Virus record (IMG/VR): IMGVR_UViG_3300030109_004637 | Coordinates: 1 to 62,021 of that record | DNA: 62,021 nucleotides | Direction: 5' to 3' (one strand) | From: a virus | Shown: piece by piece, positions 1 to 10,886 of the stretch | Layout of the letters: every line of letters starts with the position of its first letter | How positions within the stretch are numbered: position 1 is the first letter of the stretch | Position numbers and translations under genes: made by a program | The notes under the pieces: generated by a model | Told to the model about the DNA's origin: nothing | Database searches by the model: none | The model's input: only the letters and a program-made list of their open reading frames with translations

Positions 1-116
1 ATTCCAGCAGCAACTTTGCCACCAAAGTCAGCAAGACTTTCATCCATTTTAAAGTCAATTATATTATTTTTATATGCCTGACTTACACTTCTTATTAAAC
101 CTGCATCTGCTGCCAT
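1..116 (-). CDS. 5' end of the 519-residue virion-type protein (cut by window edge)
   Basis: This is the first 38 codons of the same gene found complete at 60409-61968, present twice only because the window overlaps itself. The start ATG is at 116 on the minus strand and the frame runs off the left edge. The encoded residues are the same as in the complete copy over this stretch. It is not a separate gene or a pseudogene. Confidence 0.85.
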   Translation of the reverse strand, partial: MAADAGLIRSVSQAYKNNIIDFKMDESLADFGGKVAAG

Positions 117-164
117 AATTTTATTTTTTTATTTTTATTTTATCTACCTGTGTAGCCTCCAAAA
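1..164. repeat. Left copy of imperfect terminal overlap
   Basis: Matches 61853-62021 almost base for base. The two copies differ by single-base changes (for example C/T at 78, which is synonymous in the gene it lies in), one extra T in a T-run, and a four-base insertion (CTCG) in the right copy. This overlap closes the sequence into a map of about 61.85 kb. Because the copies are not identical, a strict direct terminal repeat is less likely than a circular or permuted genome assembled from related genotypes. Confidence 0.9.
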
Positions 165-1195
165 GGGTCAAACGTGTTTCCTGAACCACCAGTTGGTCCT
201 GTGTAAAATGAACTACTAGGTCCTTCAATAGGTATATAACTATTTGGACTTAGAGTTGCATTTTCAAATTGTCCTGTAAAACCTGAAGTTTGAGGAGGTG
301 TTACACCACCTGGTATATTAGGTATTGCTGAACCCATTATTGATCCACCAGCACTAACTAAACCAGTAAAAGCATCTGCTTGCATTTGTCTCGCTGCTTG
401 CATTTGTTGGTTAGCTGCGCCAACTTGTTCAGCTGTCATACCTAACAATGTACTTCTTCTATCAAATTCCATACCTTGTACTGCAAATTCACCTCTAGCA
501 GCAGCCATTTGATTTGCTGCTTCCTGTTGAATTTGTAATTCTTGATTTCTTGTTTGAGCTTGTACTGAAGCCATTTGATTTGCTTGAGCCATACGCGCTT
601 GAAACTGCGCAGCATTTAATCCAGCAGCTTGATTTCTGCTAGCTTCCTGTGCAGTCATTGATTGTATACGAGCAGCTTGCTGTGCTTGTAATCTTTGATT
701 TGCTGTTTCTTGCTGACCAATAGAAGCAGAAGCACTTTGCAAATTTTGACTTTGTTGTGCTGCTAAAGATTGAGCTAAAGCACCTACACCACTACTACCT
801 GCTGCACCTCTTACTGAACTTAAAGTATTTGCTAATGCTTGCTGTTGTTGTTGAGCTAAAAAATCTGCCTGTTGTCTATTTACAGTTAAATCTTCAGCAA
901 CATTTTCCATTTGTGATGAAAAATTTTTTAAATTATCTGCTCTTTGTTGAACACCAACACCAAAATTTTCTAAATCTGCCGCAAAATTTTGGGCATCAGC
1001 AGCTGTATTACGCAAATTACTAAATTTGTTTTCAAATTGAAATGACTTATATAATTTCATTTGCTTATCAAAAGCATCATTAGCTAAACTTTGAGCAGTT
1101 CTTGCTCTAGATTTAGCATTTGCTCCCATTATTAATTTACCTGTAGTACCTGTTACTACCAAACCTGCACTTACACCTACTGCTAAAAAACTCAT
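140..1195 (-). CDS. Ala/Gln-rich putative internal virion protein
   Basis: A 351-residue protein with a hydrophobic Gly-rich N-terminus (about residues 4-24), then a long Ala/Gln-rich helical region (about 30-280) and a Gly/Pro/Ser/Thr-rich tail. This composition is typical of small internal virion or ejection proteins of podoviruses such as T7 gp14, and its neighbours across the genome junction are two more large virion-type proteins. No sequence motif proves the role. The C-terminal residues differ between the two overlap copies (GGYTGR here, EGYTRG at the right end), both in frame. Start ATG has an A/T-rich leader with no Shine-Dalgarno sequence. Confidence 0.6.
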   Translation of the reverse strand: MSFLAVGVSAGLVVTGTTGKLIMGANAKSRARTAQSLANDAFDKQMKLYKSFQFENKFSNLRNTAADAQNFAADLENFGVGVQQRADNLKNFSSQMENVAEDLTVNRQQADFLAQQQQQALANTLSSVRGAAGSSGVGALAQSLAAQQSQNLQSASASIGQQETANQRLQAQQAARIQSMTAQEASRNQAAGLNAAQFQARMAQANQMASVQAQTRNQELQIQQEAANQMAAARGEFAVQGMEFDRRSTLLGMTAEQVGAANQQMQAARQMQADAFTGLVSAGGSIMGSAIPNIPGGVTPPQTSGFTGQFENATLSPNSYIPIEGPSSSFYTGPTGGSGNTFDPFGGYTGR

Positions 1196-1197
1196 AT

Positions 1198-1686
1198 TTA
1201 TAATTTATTTTTATTTTTTAATAATTCTAAATCAGCTTTAGTTATTAATTGATCATTAAAATCTTTAGCTATAACTTCTTCTTCTATTTCTTTTAAATCT
1301 GTTTTGTCTGTAACTGAAACCGTTATAAAAACAGTGTCTTCATGAATATACAAAACTCTTTTAGTACCTGGTTTAGTTATACCACTATATGGTGCTTGTA
1401 TGTGTTGAACACCACTATCAGTAAGTATTGAAACTTTACCTTTCATAATAAAGTATGGATGTAACTTTTTATGTATTTTACTTATTATAATTTGACCTGC
1501 TGGCATAAATATTTCTCTAATATAACATCCATCACCAAAACTATGTTTTAATGGATTTATTTTATTAGCTTCTTTTCCAGTATAAGCTAAACCTGTATCT
1601 AATATTTCTTGCTCAAAATCTAATACTTTTTCTCTGTATTTATTTATATGATTTAGCGATTTTTCTTTTTGTTTTTTTAATTTCAT
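1198..1686 (-). CDS. Cupin-like phage protein
   Basis: A 162-residue protein whose middle (about residues 50-135) reads as a single cupin beta-barrel: a MPAG turn, an HKKLHPYF segment with two histidines, a KGKVSILT strand, then a PG turn and an HED segment. Cupin proteins of this kind recur beside structural genes in marine phages; whether it binds metal or has enzymatic activity is unknown. N-terminus is lysine-rich. It lies in the late minus-strand cluster, 2 bases from the next gene, so is probably co-expressed with virion genes. Confidence 0.6.
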   Translation of the reverse strand: MKLKKQKEKSLNHINKYREKVLDFEQEILDTGLAYTGKEANKINPLKHSFGDGCYIREIFMPAGQIIISKIHKKLHPYFIMKGKVSILTDSGVQHIQAPYSGITKPGTKRVLYIHEDTVFITVSVTDKTDLKEIEEEVIAKDFNDQLITKADLELLKNKNKL

Positions 1687-1719
1687 TAAATTTAATATTA
1701 TAATTACACTATTGTGTTA

Positions 1720-2082
1720 TTATTTACTACTTTCTGATATTTGTGATCCAACTTGATATAATTCAACTTCACTTGTAGATTCATTTTTCATTTCAACTTC
1801 AGCATAATAACCTACTAAAGAAGACAAGTTAGCTTTATTGTCTTTACTAAAAAAATAATAATAAGTATTATTAGGTGCAGTAGTACCTGAAACAAGTGTA
1901 AAAGTTACTTGATTTACAGTACTACCTGATCCATCATCTTCACTAGTAACACCAACTACAGTACCAATTTCTACAGGTGTTCCAGTTACATTATTAGTTA
2001 TTGTAGCATAATAAACTGTATCACCTATTTGTAAAGATTTATTAACTGGTTTTGTAAATGTTAAAGTTATTGTTTTTGCCAT
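1720..2082 (-). CDS. Beta-rich small structural-type protein
   Basis: A 120-residue Thr/Val/Ser-rich protein with alternating hydrophobic residues, predicted to be all beta. It has an IGDTVYYATI segment that resembles the GDxVTGTG core of the repeats in the large tail protein just upstream. No catalytic motif is visible. A weak hairpin (ACAC-TATT-GTGT, about 1707-1718) lies after its stop codon. Function not recognised; location suggests a minor tail or fibre component. Confidence 0.55.
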   Translation of the reverse strand: MAKTITLTFTKPVNKSLQIGDTVYYATITNNVTGTPVEIGTVVGVTSEDDGSGSTVNQVTFTLVSGTTAPNNTYYYFFSKDNKANLSSLVGYYAEVEMKNESTSEVELYQVGSQISESSK

Positions 2083-2090
2083 TTTTTAAA

Positions 2091-5000
2091 TTATTCAGGA
2101 TTTGACACCGTTACACTTATTGATATACTTAAATCATCGCCAAGCTCTACGGCGGTATTAGTTAACATATCATAATCAAACTTTACTTCTTGAACACCTA
2201 CAACTGGTGAAGGTTCACTAGCACTCATATTAGTACCATCAGGATTAACAAACTGTACATTACTTATACTTGAATTATCAAAATGACTAGAAACACTTAA
2301 CGCAACTGTTGTTTGATTTTGAGTATTACCATTACCTTCAAAGAAAACTCTACCACTACCTGCTACAGTTTGGTTATCTGCTAAACCAATAGCAATTAAC
2401 TTTTTATCTAGTTTAACCTTAGTAATATTAGCGTTACTATTTGCTTCATCTATTAGTCCTTGTAATAAAATACTACTACTACTACTAGCTGAAGGAGTAC
2501 CACCATCTGCTGTTATATTTAAAAACTTACTCCAATCAAGAGTTGATGTTACATTTTGTGATCCATATTTTTTAATATTTAATGTACCAGTTAAAGTATA
2601 TACATCAGTAGTAGTACCAATATTGCCTTTTATATTTGAATATTCAACCTCCCACTCATTTGGTGGATTAAAAGTTATAATATCTCCAACTGCAACAAAA
2701 TCTGATACAGGAGTAAAATTAGCTAAATTAACACTATTATCAGCAATAATTGCTTCAAAACCAGTACCTGAAGAGTTTTGTCTTCCAGTTATTTTATCAC
2801 TTACAGATATACCACCATTTTTAGAACCACCAGAAATAATACTTCTAACACTACTTTGTTTTAAATAAGCATTTGTATGAGTAAGAGAACCCGCAACAAT
2901 ATTTCCAACTCTAAGTGTTTCGGTAAATCCTATTGTTAGTGTACCAACAGATGAAACTGTTCTTGTATCTGGAGAAAATTGAAAATCATCAGGCTCAGGT
3001 TGTCTTTGTTCTGATAAAAATTTAGTACCATCAGTGGTTAATGTCATTGAAAAATTAGTGATAGCAGATTTAGATAATTCTTTTGGTCTACTAAATGAAA
3101 TACCCGTTACTGTAATGTCTGCTGAATCATCAGAATTAGAAAAAGGAGTTGAAGTTATTGTCCAAGTAGATTTTATAGATTGATCTACAGAAACAGGATT
3201 ATCACCATTAAAATCAGTTGCTAATGATGTTTCTTCTAATTTTTCAACTTCATAATTAAAAGTTCTTGCAACACTTGTACTAGGATATTGAATAGGTATT
3301 GAATATACACCTGTATTAGGTATTGTTAAATCTATTGGCTGTGATAAAGTACCACTAGAAACAAAATTTTTACCATTCCAAAAACTATTAAATTTTAAAA
3401 TTTCACCTTCGTCTGTAGTAATAGGTTTACTTGTTGTTATTATAGTATTTGCTACAAAAGTCAAAGTTTCATTAGTTCTACTTGCAACGGGATTAGCACT
3501 TAATTCAAATACAGTATCACTTGTTACAGAGGCAACAACAACTTTATTATCTAAGCCATCATTAGTATTGTCTGCTACAACAAACATACCTGCTTTTATT
3601 TTACCATTATCATCATCATGTGTTACAGTAGCATCACCACTACTATAATCACACGTAGCATCTGTAAAACTAGAATTTAATTCTACAGATGAAACTGTAG
3701 TACCTGCAGGTACAGTTGGTCCTTGTACTAATGCTTCATCTATTAAACTTGAATTAGCTTCTTCTAAAACAATATTTGTTTTATTAGAATAAGCGGCTTG
3801 AGCAATACCAGTTGTAAATCTTTTTAATCTAAATTTAGCTCCTTCTTTACCAAAAACTCTTATAAATCTAGTTTCACCCTTTCCACCAATAGTAGTTTTA
3901 GACATTTGCATGCCAGTTATTTCATTTGGTACATCTAAAAAAGCAGGAGTTGCATGTGCAGTTAATAATAAAGTATCTTCAGTAGGATTATTTGTACTAA
4001 AAACATAATAAACTTTTAATGTAACAACTGAAGGAAAAAAGCTTAAAACAGTAGAACCAGATATCGTTGCAGCTGTATCTAGTGTTAAATTAACACCACT
4101 TATACTAGCAACTTTTGTATTAGAAGATATTCCATTACCAGTTACTACCATTCCAACAGCTATTAAATCATTAGAACCAGTAAGTACAACATTTATATTA
4201 TTTCTTACTATATTACTTTCATTTACTGTTGCTGTTGTTGAAACAAAATCATTACTACTAGTGTATTCACTAAACGTACTTTCATCTTGATCTATAACAT
4301 CTAGTGTTGGAGCAGACCTAAACTCAAAACCAGCATCTGCTGTAAATGTTTTAGATATTATCTCTGTGCCAAATCTTAATATAGTATCATCAGGTATTGT
4401 AGCACTTAAATCAGCACCTGTACCATCTTTAATATTTAAAGCAGTAAAGTTTATTGACTTTACAAGTGCATTATCAGGAACACCTGAACCTATAATAGCC
4501 ATATTTTCAAATATTTTATTAGATGAAATGCTTATTGCAGCATTATTACTTATAGTCTGGGCATTTGTTACACCTACTGAAGCTTGATCACCATCACTAG
4601 TTGTAGCAAATTGAGTGTCTTTAGAACTTATTGCTACACCAAAATTTAAATCTTCATTATCAGATAAAGTTACATTTTTAGATAACACTGGTGCACTTTG
4701 ACTACTAGCGTTTGTAACAGTAATTAACTCAGATATTCCACCACCAGTAACAACCATGCCACTAACTATAGTACCTGAATTATTATCTACATTAACAGTT
4801 GAAGAATCACTAACATTTCCATTTACTTTAGCTGTAACTGTAGTAACACCAGTTCCGGTAATGGTATCTCCAACGGAAATAATTTCATTATTAAATATAT
4901 TATCTAAAACTAAACTTGTAGTTGAACTAGCAGCAGTTTGCATTAATGCTGACTTTTCAGGATGTAAAACTGGTGAGCTGTCTGTACTTAATCCATTAAC

Positions 5001-8000
5001 TCTTGCATTTAAATAATAATCTCCAGTGCCACTATAACCAAAATTGTAAAGAGAAGAAGTAGTTGTATTTTTTTCATCTGTACTAAACGTACCTGTTACT
5101 GTATATTTTAATGGCTTTGCAGTTCCTCTAATATCAATATTTATTGTTGTACTTTGTGCAAGTGCAAGAGTATCTAATATATCTACAGTTACTATAACAG
5201 TATTACCTACAGTTCCTGCAGTACCTGAATTTGTTATTGAAGAAATAACACCACCTTGAAGTTTATTTGAATCATCTGTAGCAACACCAGAAGCACTAAA
5301 ATCAGATGCTGATACAACAAAACCTGCATTTGGTGTTATAGTAAAAACAGAATTACTAAGACTAGAACCAACTTGTGCATCATGCGTTAAATCAGTATAA
5401 GTAACTGTACTAGTGTCTAATGTAGCATTATCTAAATCTCCATCATTACTATCAACTACATTAAGAGTATGAGTGTTTATTCCATTGTCACCTACAGTTG
5501 AAGGTATACCTAATCCTTGAATAGAAAATTCTTTTGTATCTATATTAGATGATGTAGTATTATCTCCTAATATTTGATTAAACTTAAAATTTTCTTTTTC
5601 TTTAAAAAATCTAACACTACCAGTTTGTTGATCTGTAGTTATAGAGTCAGCAAACCACCCTTTTGTTTCTGTTTCTACTAATGTAGATATAGTATTTGGA
5701 GTTAATCCCTCTTTTTTAATAAATTCTAATTTAGTTCCTGCACCATAAGCAGGTTTAAAGTTAATGTTAGTATCATTACTTATTGTATTTGGATTAGATA
5801 AAACTATAGTTTTTTCAGTTCCAGCATTAGTTCCTCCATCTGTTATACTAACAATTGTACCTAAACCCGAACCATCATCTTTTTCAACAATATCTCCAAT
5901 TGAAATATGAGCATCAGTAGCAGTAGAAGTAGATGAAAGAAAAATATTATTAATTTCTACAGTGGTTTGTCCATCAGTTATACTTGAGCTTCCAATTGTG
6001 TGAGCTTTGCTATGATAATCACCACTAGTAGCATCTCTTCCATAAGTATATTTTCTGGAATCACTACCTTCATAATTTAATGTTTTAAAACTCTTAACAC
6101 TTTGTGGAAAGTCATTAAATATAAATTTAATAGATGAAGCATATGCTGTTCCATAAAAAGTATTTCTTACTGTATTGTCGTGAGAATATAAATCTCCATT
6201 TTTATAAGTATAATAAATGTTATTTAATGAAAATCCAGCTTCAGGTATAAAAGACTTAAAACTAGTCCATCCATCAACTCTTTCATCAAAACTTAATGTT
6301 TGATTATTTAAAGTTATATTGTATGATCCTCTATTTTCGTCATAACTACCTATAACATCACTAGATGACGCTAGATTGTCTCTAAAGAAGTCTGTCATAC
6401 CTTTACTAGATATTTCTGTTAAACCATCTCTAGACAACCTTAAAACAGCTCCTCTGGCTTTGTCTGAAAAGTATATTCTAAAAGCATGTGACGCAAAAGA
6501 CTCAGGATTTTGAGATATACCGTATTCACCAACGTATGGCATTGCCTGACCTAAAACTCTATTTGTAGCTGTTAAATTAGTATTGCCATCAGCATTAAAT
6601 AAAGCATCTTTATTTGCTAAAATTTTTAAAACTTTATCTTCACAAAATGTTATTAAATCAGCATCTCTAGAAAATATTTTTTGTATAGTTCCGTATTCAG
6701 GATTTATATCTTTTGTTATAGGTAAAGCTTGAATAAACTGATTTAATTCATTAATACCTGAAATAGAATTAAATATACCTGAAAATATAAAGCTATTTGT
6801 CTTTTGTTCTTCTTTATAATCAGTATCTATAGTAGTAGAAACTATTGGACCTTTGTCTATAAATGGTGCATTAAAATCATCTTTTATTCTATTAGATTCT
6901 ACACCATTACCGAAAGAAAAACAATTAAACCAATTTAAAGAATTTTTTTGACCATGCACTTGATTGTCTGCTAATACAACAGATGTAGCCGTAGAAACAT
7001 CTCCACTAGTAGTTACTGTAAAACTATATATATTTTTTTCATCTGTAAATGTTAGTGTTGTACCACTAGACATTGTTCCATTAGTATTGTTTAATAATTC
7101 TATATTACTACCATCTACTACTGAACTAACAATATTAGAATTACCAGATCCTACGTTTGTTCCAGTAACTGTCATACCTGCTTTTATAATAGGTAATGCA
7201 TCACTTGCTTCATGATATATATCTAAACCTTCACTTGTTTTTGGTTCTGTTTCAAATATAGCAGGATTATCAGAACTTATTTTTTCATCATTTATTTTTA
7301 CATTTTTTCTTATTAAAGATATTTTATTTATTCTACCAAGCTGTTCTGAGCTAACTACATTTTTATTAAATGGATCATCATATAATTGACCTGTTTCATG
7401 ATTTTTTATAAAAACTTTATAAAGCCTTCTTTTACCACTAATTAATCTTTTTTTGTAAAATTCACTAGATCTAAATTCTGAAGTAACACTACTACCAGTT
7501 ACTTCATAAACTTCACCTTTTTCACCGTTTTCATTACTAAAACGAATTAAAGCACCAGGTTTTGTTATTTCTGTTATAAAAGAATTAACATTTATAGTTA
7601 AATCATCTTCTAAAGTATTAACTTTATTGATATCAATACCAGCATAATAAAACTTAAAAAATTTTGAACCTGTTTCAGGATGAGATTCTGAAAAAGTTGT
7701 TGTAGCTACTCCATTTAATACACTAACTGGTGTAAACTCATCTTCAAAAGTATCACCCCAAGCTAAATCTTGTTTTGGTTTTTCTTCACCTAATTCACTA
7801 TCTGAAAAATCATTAGGTATATTCAAAAATATTTTTTCACTTCTAAAATCTTCATATGAAGATGTTATTGAAGGAAATGCTTCTATTATATTTTTATCTA
7901 ATATAAAATCTCTATTAATTTTTACAAAAAATCTACCAAAAAATTCTGCCTTTGGTTTTATTTCTTTAGAAAATATTGTTATTTGTATTTCTGAGTTTTC

Positions 8001-10883
8001 AGATACTAAAGTTGAACTAAATACTCTAGAATCTGTTTCATCTAAAGGATTAACTAATTCTACTTCATAAGTATTACCACTACTTGATAAACCTCCATTT
8101 AATATTTCATATTTTCTAGAAATTTTTGCTGGTGCAGCTAAAAATGTTAAATCAACATTATCAGCTATTGATTGTCTAGAACTAAGCACTAAACTTGTTT
8201 GAGACACTACTTCTTTAACTGTAACATCTCCTGATATACCTGTACCAGTAACAGTATCACCCACTCTTATAGTACCTACATTATTATCTACTAATAATTC
8301 TAATTTATTTGATATTAATCCATTTACTTTTGCTGTTGGATTTTTTCTATCAGGTATGTCTGTAGATATTTGAATTTGATTACCACTTATAAAAGATTCA
8401 GTAAAACTTGGATTTTTAGTAGCCTCAGGTCCATTAAACTTAAAAAAATTAGAACCAACTGTTGGTTGATTATTAGATAATGTTGTACAAACAGCCTTAC
8501 CTTTTGATAATAATTCTTCAGAAATAAAATTAGGTGCTTCATTAGATATATCTAATATTTTATACCTAGCTTCTTCAGATACAAAATCATTACCATCATG
8601 TTTTTTCTTTAAAATTAAATATGTTTCTTCATCAACTTTATTTCTTTCAGATGAAGGAAAAGATAACCAAATATTACCATCTTCAGAAAAATAAAATTTA
8701 TCAAGTGGTATATTATAATATTCGCTAGAAGTTTCTTTTACAAAAAACTTATAGTGTGTGGCCCAAGTAGGTGCGTTATTTTTCAATTCAGCTACTATAG
8801 TATTTTTACTTTTGCCAAAAATTTTAGGTAATCTTATAGATGAATTATTTGAAGAAAAAACTGGAGTTTCTCTACCATAAATATCAGAATATGTTGCACC
8901 AATTTGATAATTTCTTAATGATTTTACTGACTTTTGAGGAGTAGTAGAAAGGCTAAAAGTTAATACTGTATTTTGAGGAATAAAACTATTATAAAAAACA
9001 TAACCATCACCTGTTTTTATTAATTTTTTAAAAGATGGTGTTATTTTACCTTCTAATTCTAATTGTGTTCCTAATATGCTTTTTACAAAAGTACTTTCAC
9101 CTACTCCATCACCTGTAACTAACATGCCTTTTTCTATTAAATTATTTTCAGCAGATAAGGTTACTATATTATTAGCACCAATATTAGAATTTAATACAGT
9201 TGCAGTTGTTTTTTTATCTGAACTTGTTTGATTTACACTTGCTTCAACATCAGGTACATTTTGTTTTATTAAATCATATCCTTGCAAGTAGTTTGCAAAA
9301 ACAAGTCTATTAGCTATAATTTCTTGAGTTTTAGCTTTTTTAGGTACATTATCATAAGGTCTTAACAATTGATTTGATTCTAAAACAAAACCAAAATTTT
9401 CTGAGTTAACAGAGTAAGTTGTTTCTCTAGACTTTAAAGTATCTATAACGTAAACAGAGTTACTTACTGAATCTTTTAATAGTATTTCAACAAACTCAAC
9501 TTCTTCAGGTTGAGTATCAAAATCAGATAATGCAAGTGTTCTTAGTGAATTAATCATACCAAGATTATTACCATCATCGTTTTCATACAAAAATTTACTT
9601 GGCAAAAAAGCTACTTCAGAAAAAGGTGAAAAAGTTGAGTATTCTCCTTCTTTATACTTCCATCTATAAGCAAAACGTACAAATACTTCTTTAAATAATG
9701 GATCTTTTTCTTCAAGAGTTGCTGTCCAATCAACAGATCCTAAATCAGGCAAGTCTAATGGTATTGTTTGTATACTACATTGAGCTGAATAAGTATTAGA
9801 ATCTACATAACCATCTGTTATAATTTCTGAATTTATTAAACCAATTATTTTTAATGTAATTTCATATTTAGTTTCTTCTGTATTATCAGAACTGTTATGT
9901 TGTAATACTATAATATCATTTTTAATAAAATTAGCTTTAGGTCTAAAATTTAAATTAATCAAAGAACCTTGTGTCAAAGCAGATCCACTACTATAAAAAT
10001 CTTGTTTAACTGATATAGGAGTACCACCTAAAATACCAAAAGAACTTTGAGTTCTTTCTGTACTAGACATTGTTAACGTAGGAGCTTTTAAAGGTGATTG
10101 TTTAATTACAGTAATATCTTTTTCTGTAAAATCTGAATTATTAATTTGAGTGTGATAATTAAAAGTGCTAGATCCTTGTTTAAATTTTGATATTTTTATT
10201 TTTTTTGGTTCAGTTTGATTATCTGTCCAAAGCAATAAACCATTTAAAACATTTGCACTTATTATAGGATAAGTTGTACTGTATTTTAATATATTATTTT
10301 TATCAACTAATACTGGAGATATTTCTCCTGTTAAAGTATCAAATTCTGCAATACAACTAATAATTAATTTAAAAGTTAGTAAAGTATTGTCAGCAAGAGT
10401 TGTATTATTAGATAATGTTATATTATTTTGATCTGTTACTGTTGTTACTGTTGTTGTACCTACAACACCACCACCAAAAGCTTTCATACCAACAACTATA
10501 GTACCTGAGTTGTTATCTAAAACAGGAGTATTGTCTGTAGAAGCACCATTAACTTGTGCTGTAGCGGTAGCTTCTGAAGATATAAACCAATATACTTTAT
10601 TATTTTGAGGATCTGCAACATATCCTATACATTTAGGATTTGTTAAATCTTTTATTGAGGACGAAGAACTACCCCAATTAGTTAATAGGCTTGTACTATT
10701 GTCAAAGCTTCTTCCATCTTTTAATGTATTACCTAAAACATTTTGTACAGATCCTACATTAGATCCTTCAGAAGTAATTATTTCTATATTCTGGGCATCT
10801 CTATATTCACCATTAGGTACAATTCTTTCGTCAAGATCTTTATTCATTCGACCTCTACGAAAGTGATGTTTTATATCTGCCAT
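2091..10883 (-). CDS. Giant beta-repeat tail protein
   Basis: A 2930-residue protein, the longest gene in the window. The N-terminus (first about 100 residues) has a HHFRRGRMNKDLDERIVPNG-type opening followed by a region like the tail hub or tail tubular protein B of podoviruses, and residues about 1340-1530 look like a second conserved structural section. Much of the rest is beta-rich and carries some nine divergent copies of a roughly 60-residue module (core VNG..., DNNSGTI, GDTVTGTGIS, then LTF). A similar module sits in the 302-residue gene at 12036. It probably forms the distal tail nozzle or muzzle and host-contact surface. A gp12-like or crAss-like muzzle role is inferred from size and position, not shown. 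Confidence 0.65.
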   Translation of the reverse strand: MADIKHHFRRGRMNKDLDERIVPNGEYRDAQNIEIITSEGSNVGSVQNVLGNTLKDGRSFDNSTSLLTNWGSSSSSIKDLTNPKCIGYVADPQNNKVYWFISSEATATAQVNGASTDNTPVLDNNSGTIVVGMKAFGGGVVGTTTVTTVTDQNNITLSNNTTLADNTLLTFKLIISCIAEFDTLTGEISPVLVDKNNILKYSTTYPIISANVLNGLLLWTDNQTEPKKIKISKFKQGSSTFNYHTQINNSDFTEKDITVIKQSPLKAPTLTMSSTERTQSSFGILGGTPISVKQDFYSSGSALTQGSLINLNFRPKANFIKNDIIVLQHNSSDNTEETKYEITLKIIGLINSEIITDGYVDSNTYSAQCSIQTIPLDLPDLGSVDWTATLEEKDPLFKEVFVRFAYRWKYKEGEYSTFSPFSEVAFLPSKFLYENDDGNNLGMINSLRTLALSDFDTQPEEVEFVEILLKDSVSNSVYVIDTLKSRETTYSVNSENFGFVLESNQLLRPYDNVPKKAKTQEIIANRLVFANYLQGYDLIKQNVPDVEASVNQTSSDKKTTATVLNSNIGANNIVTLSAENNLIEKGMLVTGDGVGESTFVKSILGTQLELEGKITPSFKKLIKTGDGYVFYNSFIPQNTVLTFSLSTTPQKSVKSLRNYQIGATYSDIYGRETPVFSSNNSSIRLPKIFGKSKNTIVAELKNNAPTWATHYKFFVKETSSEYYNIPLDKFYFSEDGNIWLSFPSSERNKVDEETYLILKKKHDGNDFVSEEARYKILDISNEAPNFISEELLSKGKAVCTTLSNNQPTVGSNFFKFNGPEATKNPSFTESFISGNQIQISTDIPDRKNPTAKVNGLISNKLELLVDNNVGTIRVGDTVTGTGISGDVTVKEVVSQTSLVLSSRQSIADNVDLTFLAAPAKISRKYEILNGGLSSSGNTYEVELVNPLDETDSRVFSSTLVSENSEIQITIFSKEIKPKAEFFGRFFVKINRDFILDKNIIEAFPSITSSYEDFRSEKIFLNIPNDFSDSELGEEKPKQDLAWGDTFEDEFTPVSVLNGVATTTFSESHPETGSKFFKFYYAGIDINKVNTLEDDLTINVNSFITEITKPGALIRFSNENGEKGEVYEVTGSSVTSEFRSSEFYKKRLISGKRRLYKVFIKNHETGQLYDDPFNKNVVSSEQLGRINKISLIRKNVKINDEKISSDNPAIFETEPKTSEGLDIYHEASDALPIIKAGMTVTGTNVGSGNSNIVSSVVDGSNIELLNNTNGTMSSGTTLTFTDEKNIYSFTVTTSGDVSTATSVVLADNQVHGQKNSLNWFNCFSFGNGVESNRIKDDFNAPFIDKGPIVSTTIDTDYKEEQKTNSFIFSGIFNSISGINELNQFIQALPITKDINPEYGTIQKIFSRDADLITFCEDKVLKILANKDALFNADGNTNLTATNRVLGQAMPYVGEYGISQNPESFASHAFRIYFSDKARGAVLRLSRDGLTEISSKGMTDFFRDNLASSSDVIGSYDENRGSYNITLNNQTLSFDERVDGWTSFKSFIPEAGFSLNNIYYTYKNGDLYSHDNTVRNTFYGTAYASSIKFIFNDFPQSVKSFKTLNYEGSDSRKYTYGRDATSGDYHSKAHTIGSSSITDGQTTVEINNIFLSSTSTATDAHISIGDIVEKDDGSGLGTIVSITDGGTNAGTEKTIVLSNPNTISNDTNINFKPAYGAGTKLEFIKKEGLTPNTISTLVETETKGWFADSITTDQQTGSVRFFKEKENFKFNQILGDNTTSSNIDTKEFSIQGLGIPSTVGDNGINTHTLNVVDSNDGDLDNATLDTSTVTYTDLTHDAQVGSSLSNSVFTITPNAGFVVSASDFSASGVATDDSNKLQGGVISSITNSGTAGTVGNTVIVTVDILDTLALAQSTTINIDIRGTAKPLKYTVTGTFSTDEKNTTTSSLYNFGYSGTGDYYLNARVNGLSTDSSPVLHPEKSALMQTAASSTTSLVLDNIFNNEIISVGDTITGTGVTTVTAKVNGNVSDSSTVNVDNNSGTIVSGMVVTGGGISELITVTNASSQSAPVLSKNVTLSDNEDLNFGVAISSKDTQFATTSDGDQASVGVTNAQTISNNAAISISSNKIFENMAIIGSGVPDNALVKSINFTALNIKDGTGADLSATIPDDTILRFGTEIISKTFTADAGFEFRSAPTLDVIDQDESTFSEYTSSNDFVSTTATVNESNIVRNNINVVLTGSNDLIAVGMVVTGNGISSNTKVASISGVNLTLDTAATISGSTVLSFFPSVVTLKVYYVFSTNNPTEDTLLLTAHATPAFLDVPNEITGMQMSKTTIGGKGETRFIRVFGKEGAKFRLKRFTTGIAQAAYSNKTNIVLEEANSSLIDEALVQGPTVPAGTTVSSVELNSSFTDATCDYSSGDATVTHDDDNGKIKAGMFVVADNTNDGLDNKVVVASVTSDTVFELSANPVASRTNETLTFVANTIITTSKPITTDEGEILKFNSFWNGKNFVSSGTLSQPIDLTIPNTGVYSIPIQYPSTSVARTFNYEVEKLEETSLATDFNGDNPVSVDQSIKSTWTITSTPFSNSDDSADITVTGISFSRPKELSKSAITNFSMTLTTDGTKFLSEQRQPEPDDFQFSPDTRTVSSVGTLTIGFTETLRVGNIVAGSLTHTNAYLKQSSVRSIISGGSKNGGISVSDKITGRQNSSGTGFEAIIADNSVNLANFTPVSDFVAVGDIITFNPPNEWEVEYSNIKGNIGTTTDVYTLTGTLNIKKYGSQNVTSTLDWSKFLNITADGGTPSASSSSSILLQGLIDEANSNANITKVKLDKKLIAIGLADNQTVAGSGRVFFEGNGNTQNQTTVALSVSSHFDNSSISNVQFVNPDGTNMSASEPSPVVGVQEVKFDYDMLTNTAVELGDDLSISISVTVSNPE

Positions 10884-10886
10884 ACT

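Noticed and set aside
2623-7215. Several 60-90 codon plus-strand frames inside the giant tail gene
   Set aside because: They are antisense shadows of a repetitive Ser/Thr/Val-rich gene, with Val/Thr/Ser-rich products and no promoter motif or start context.
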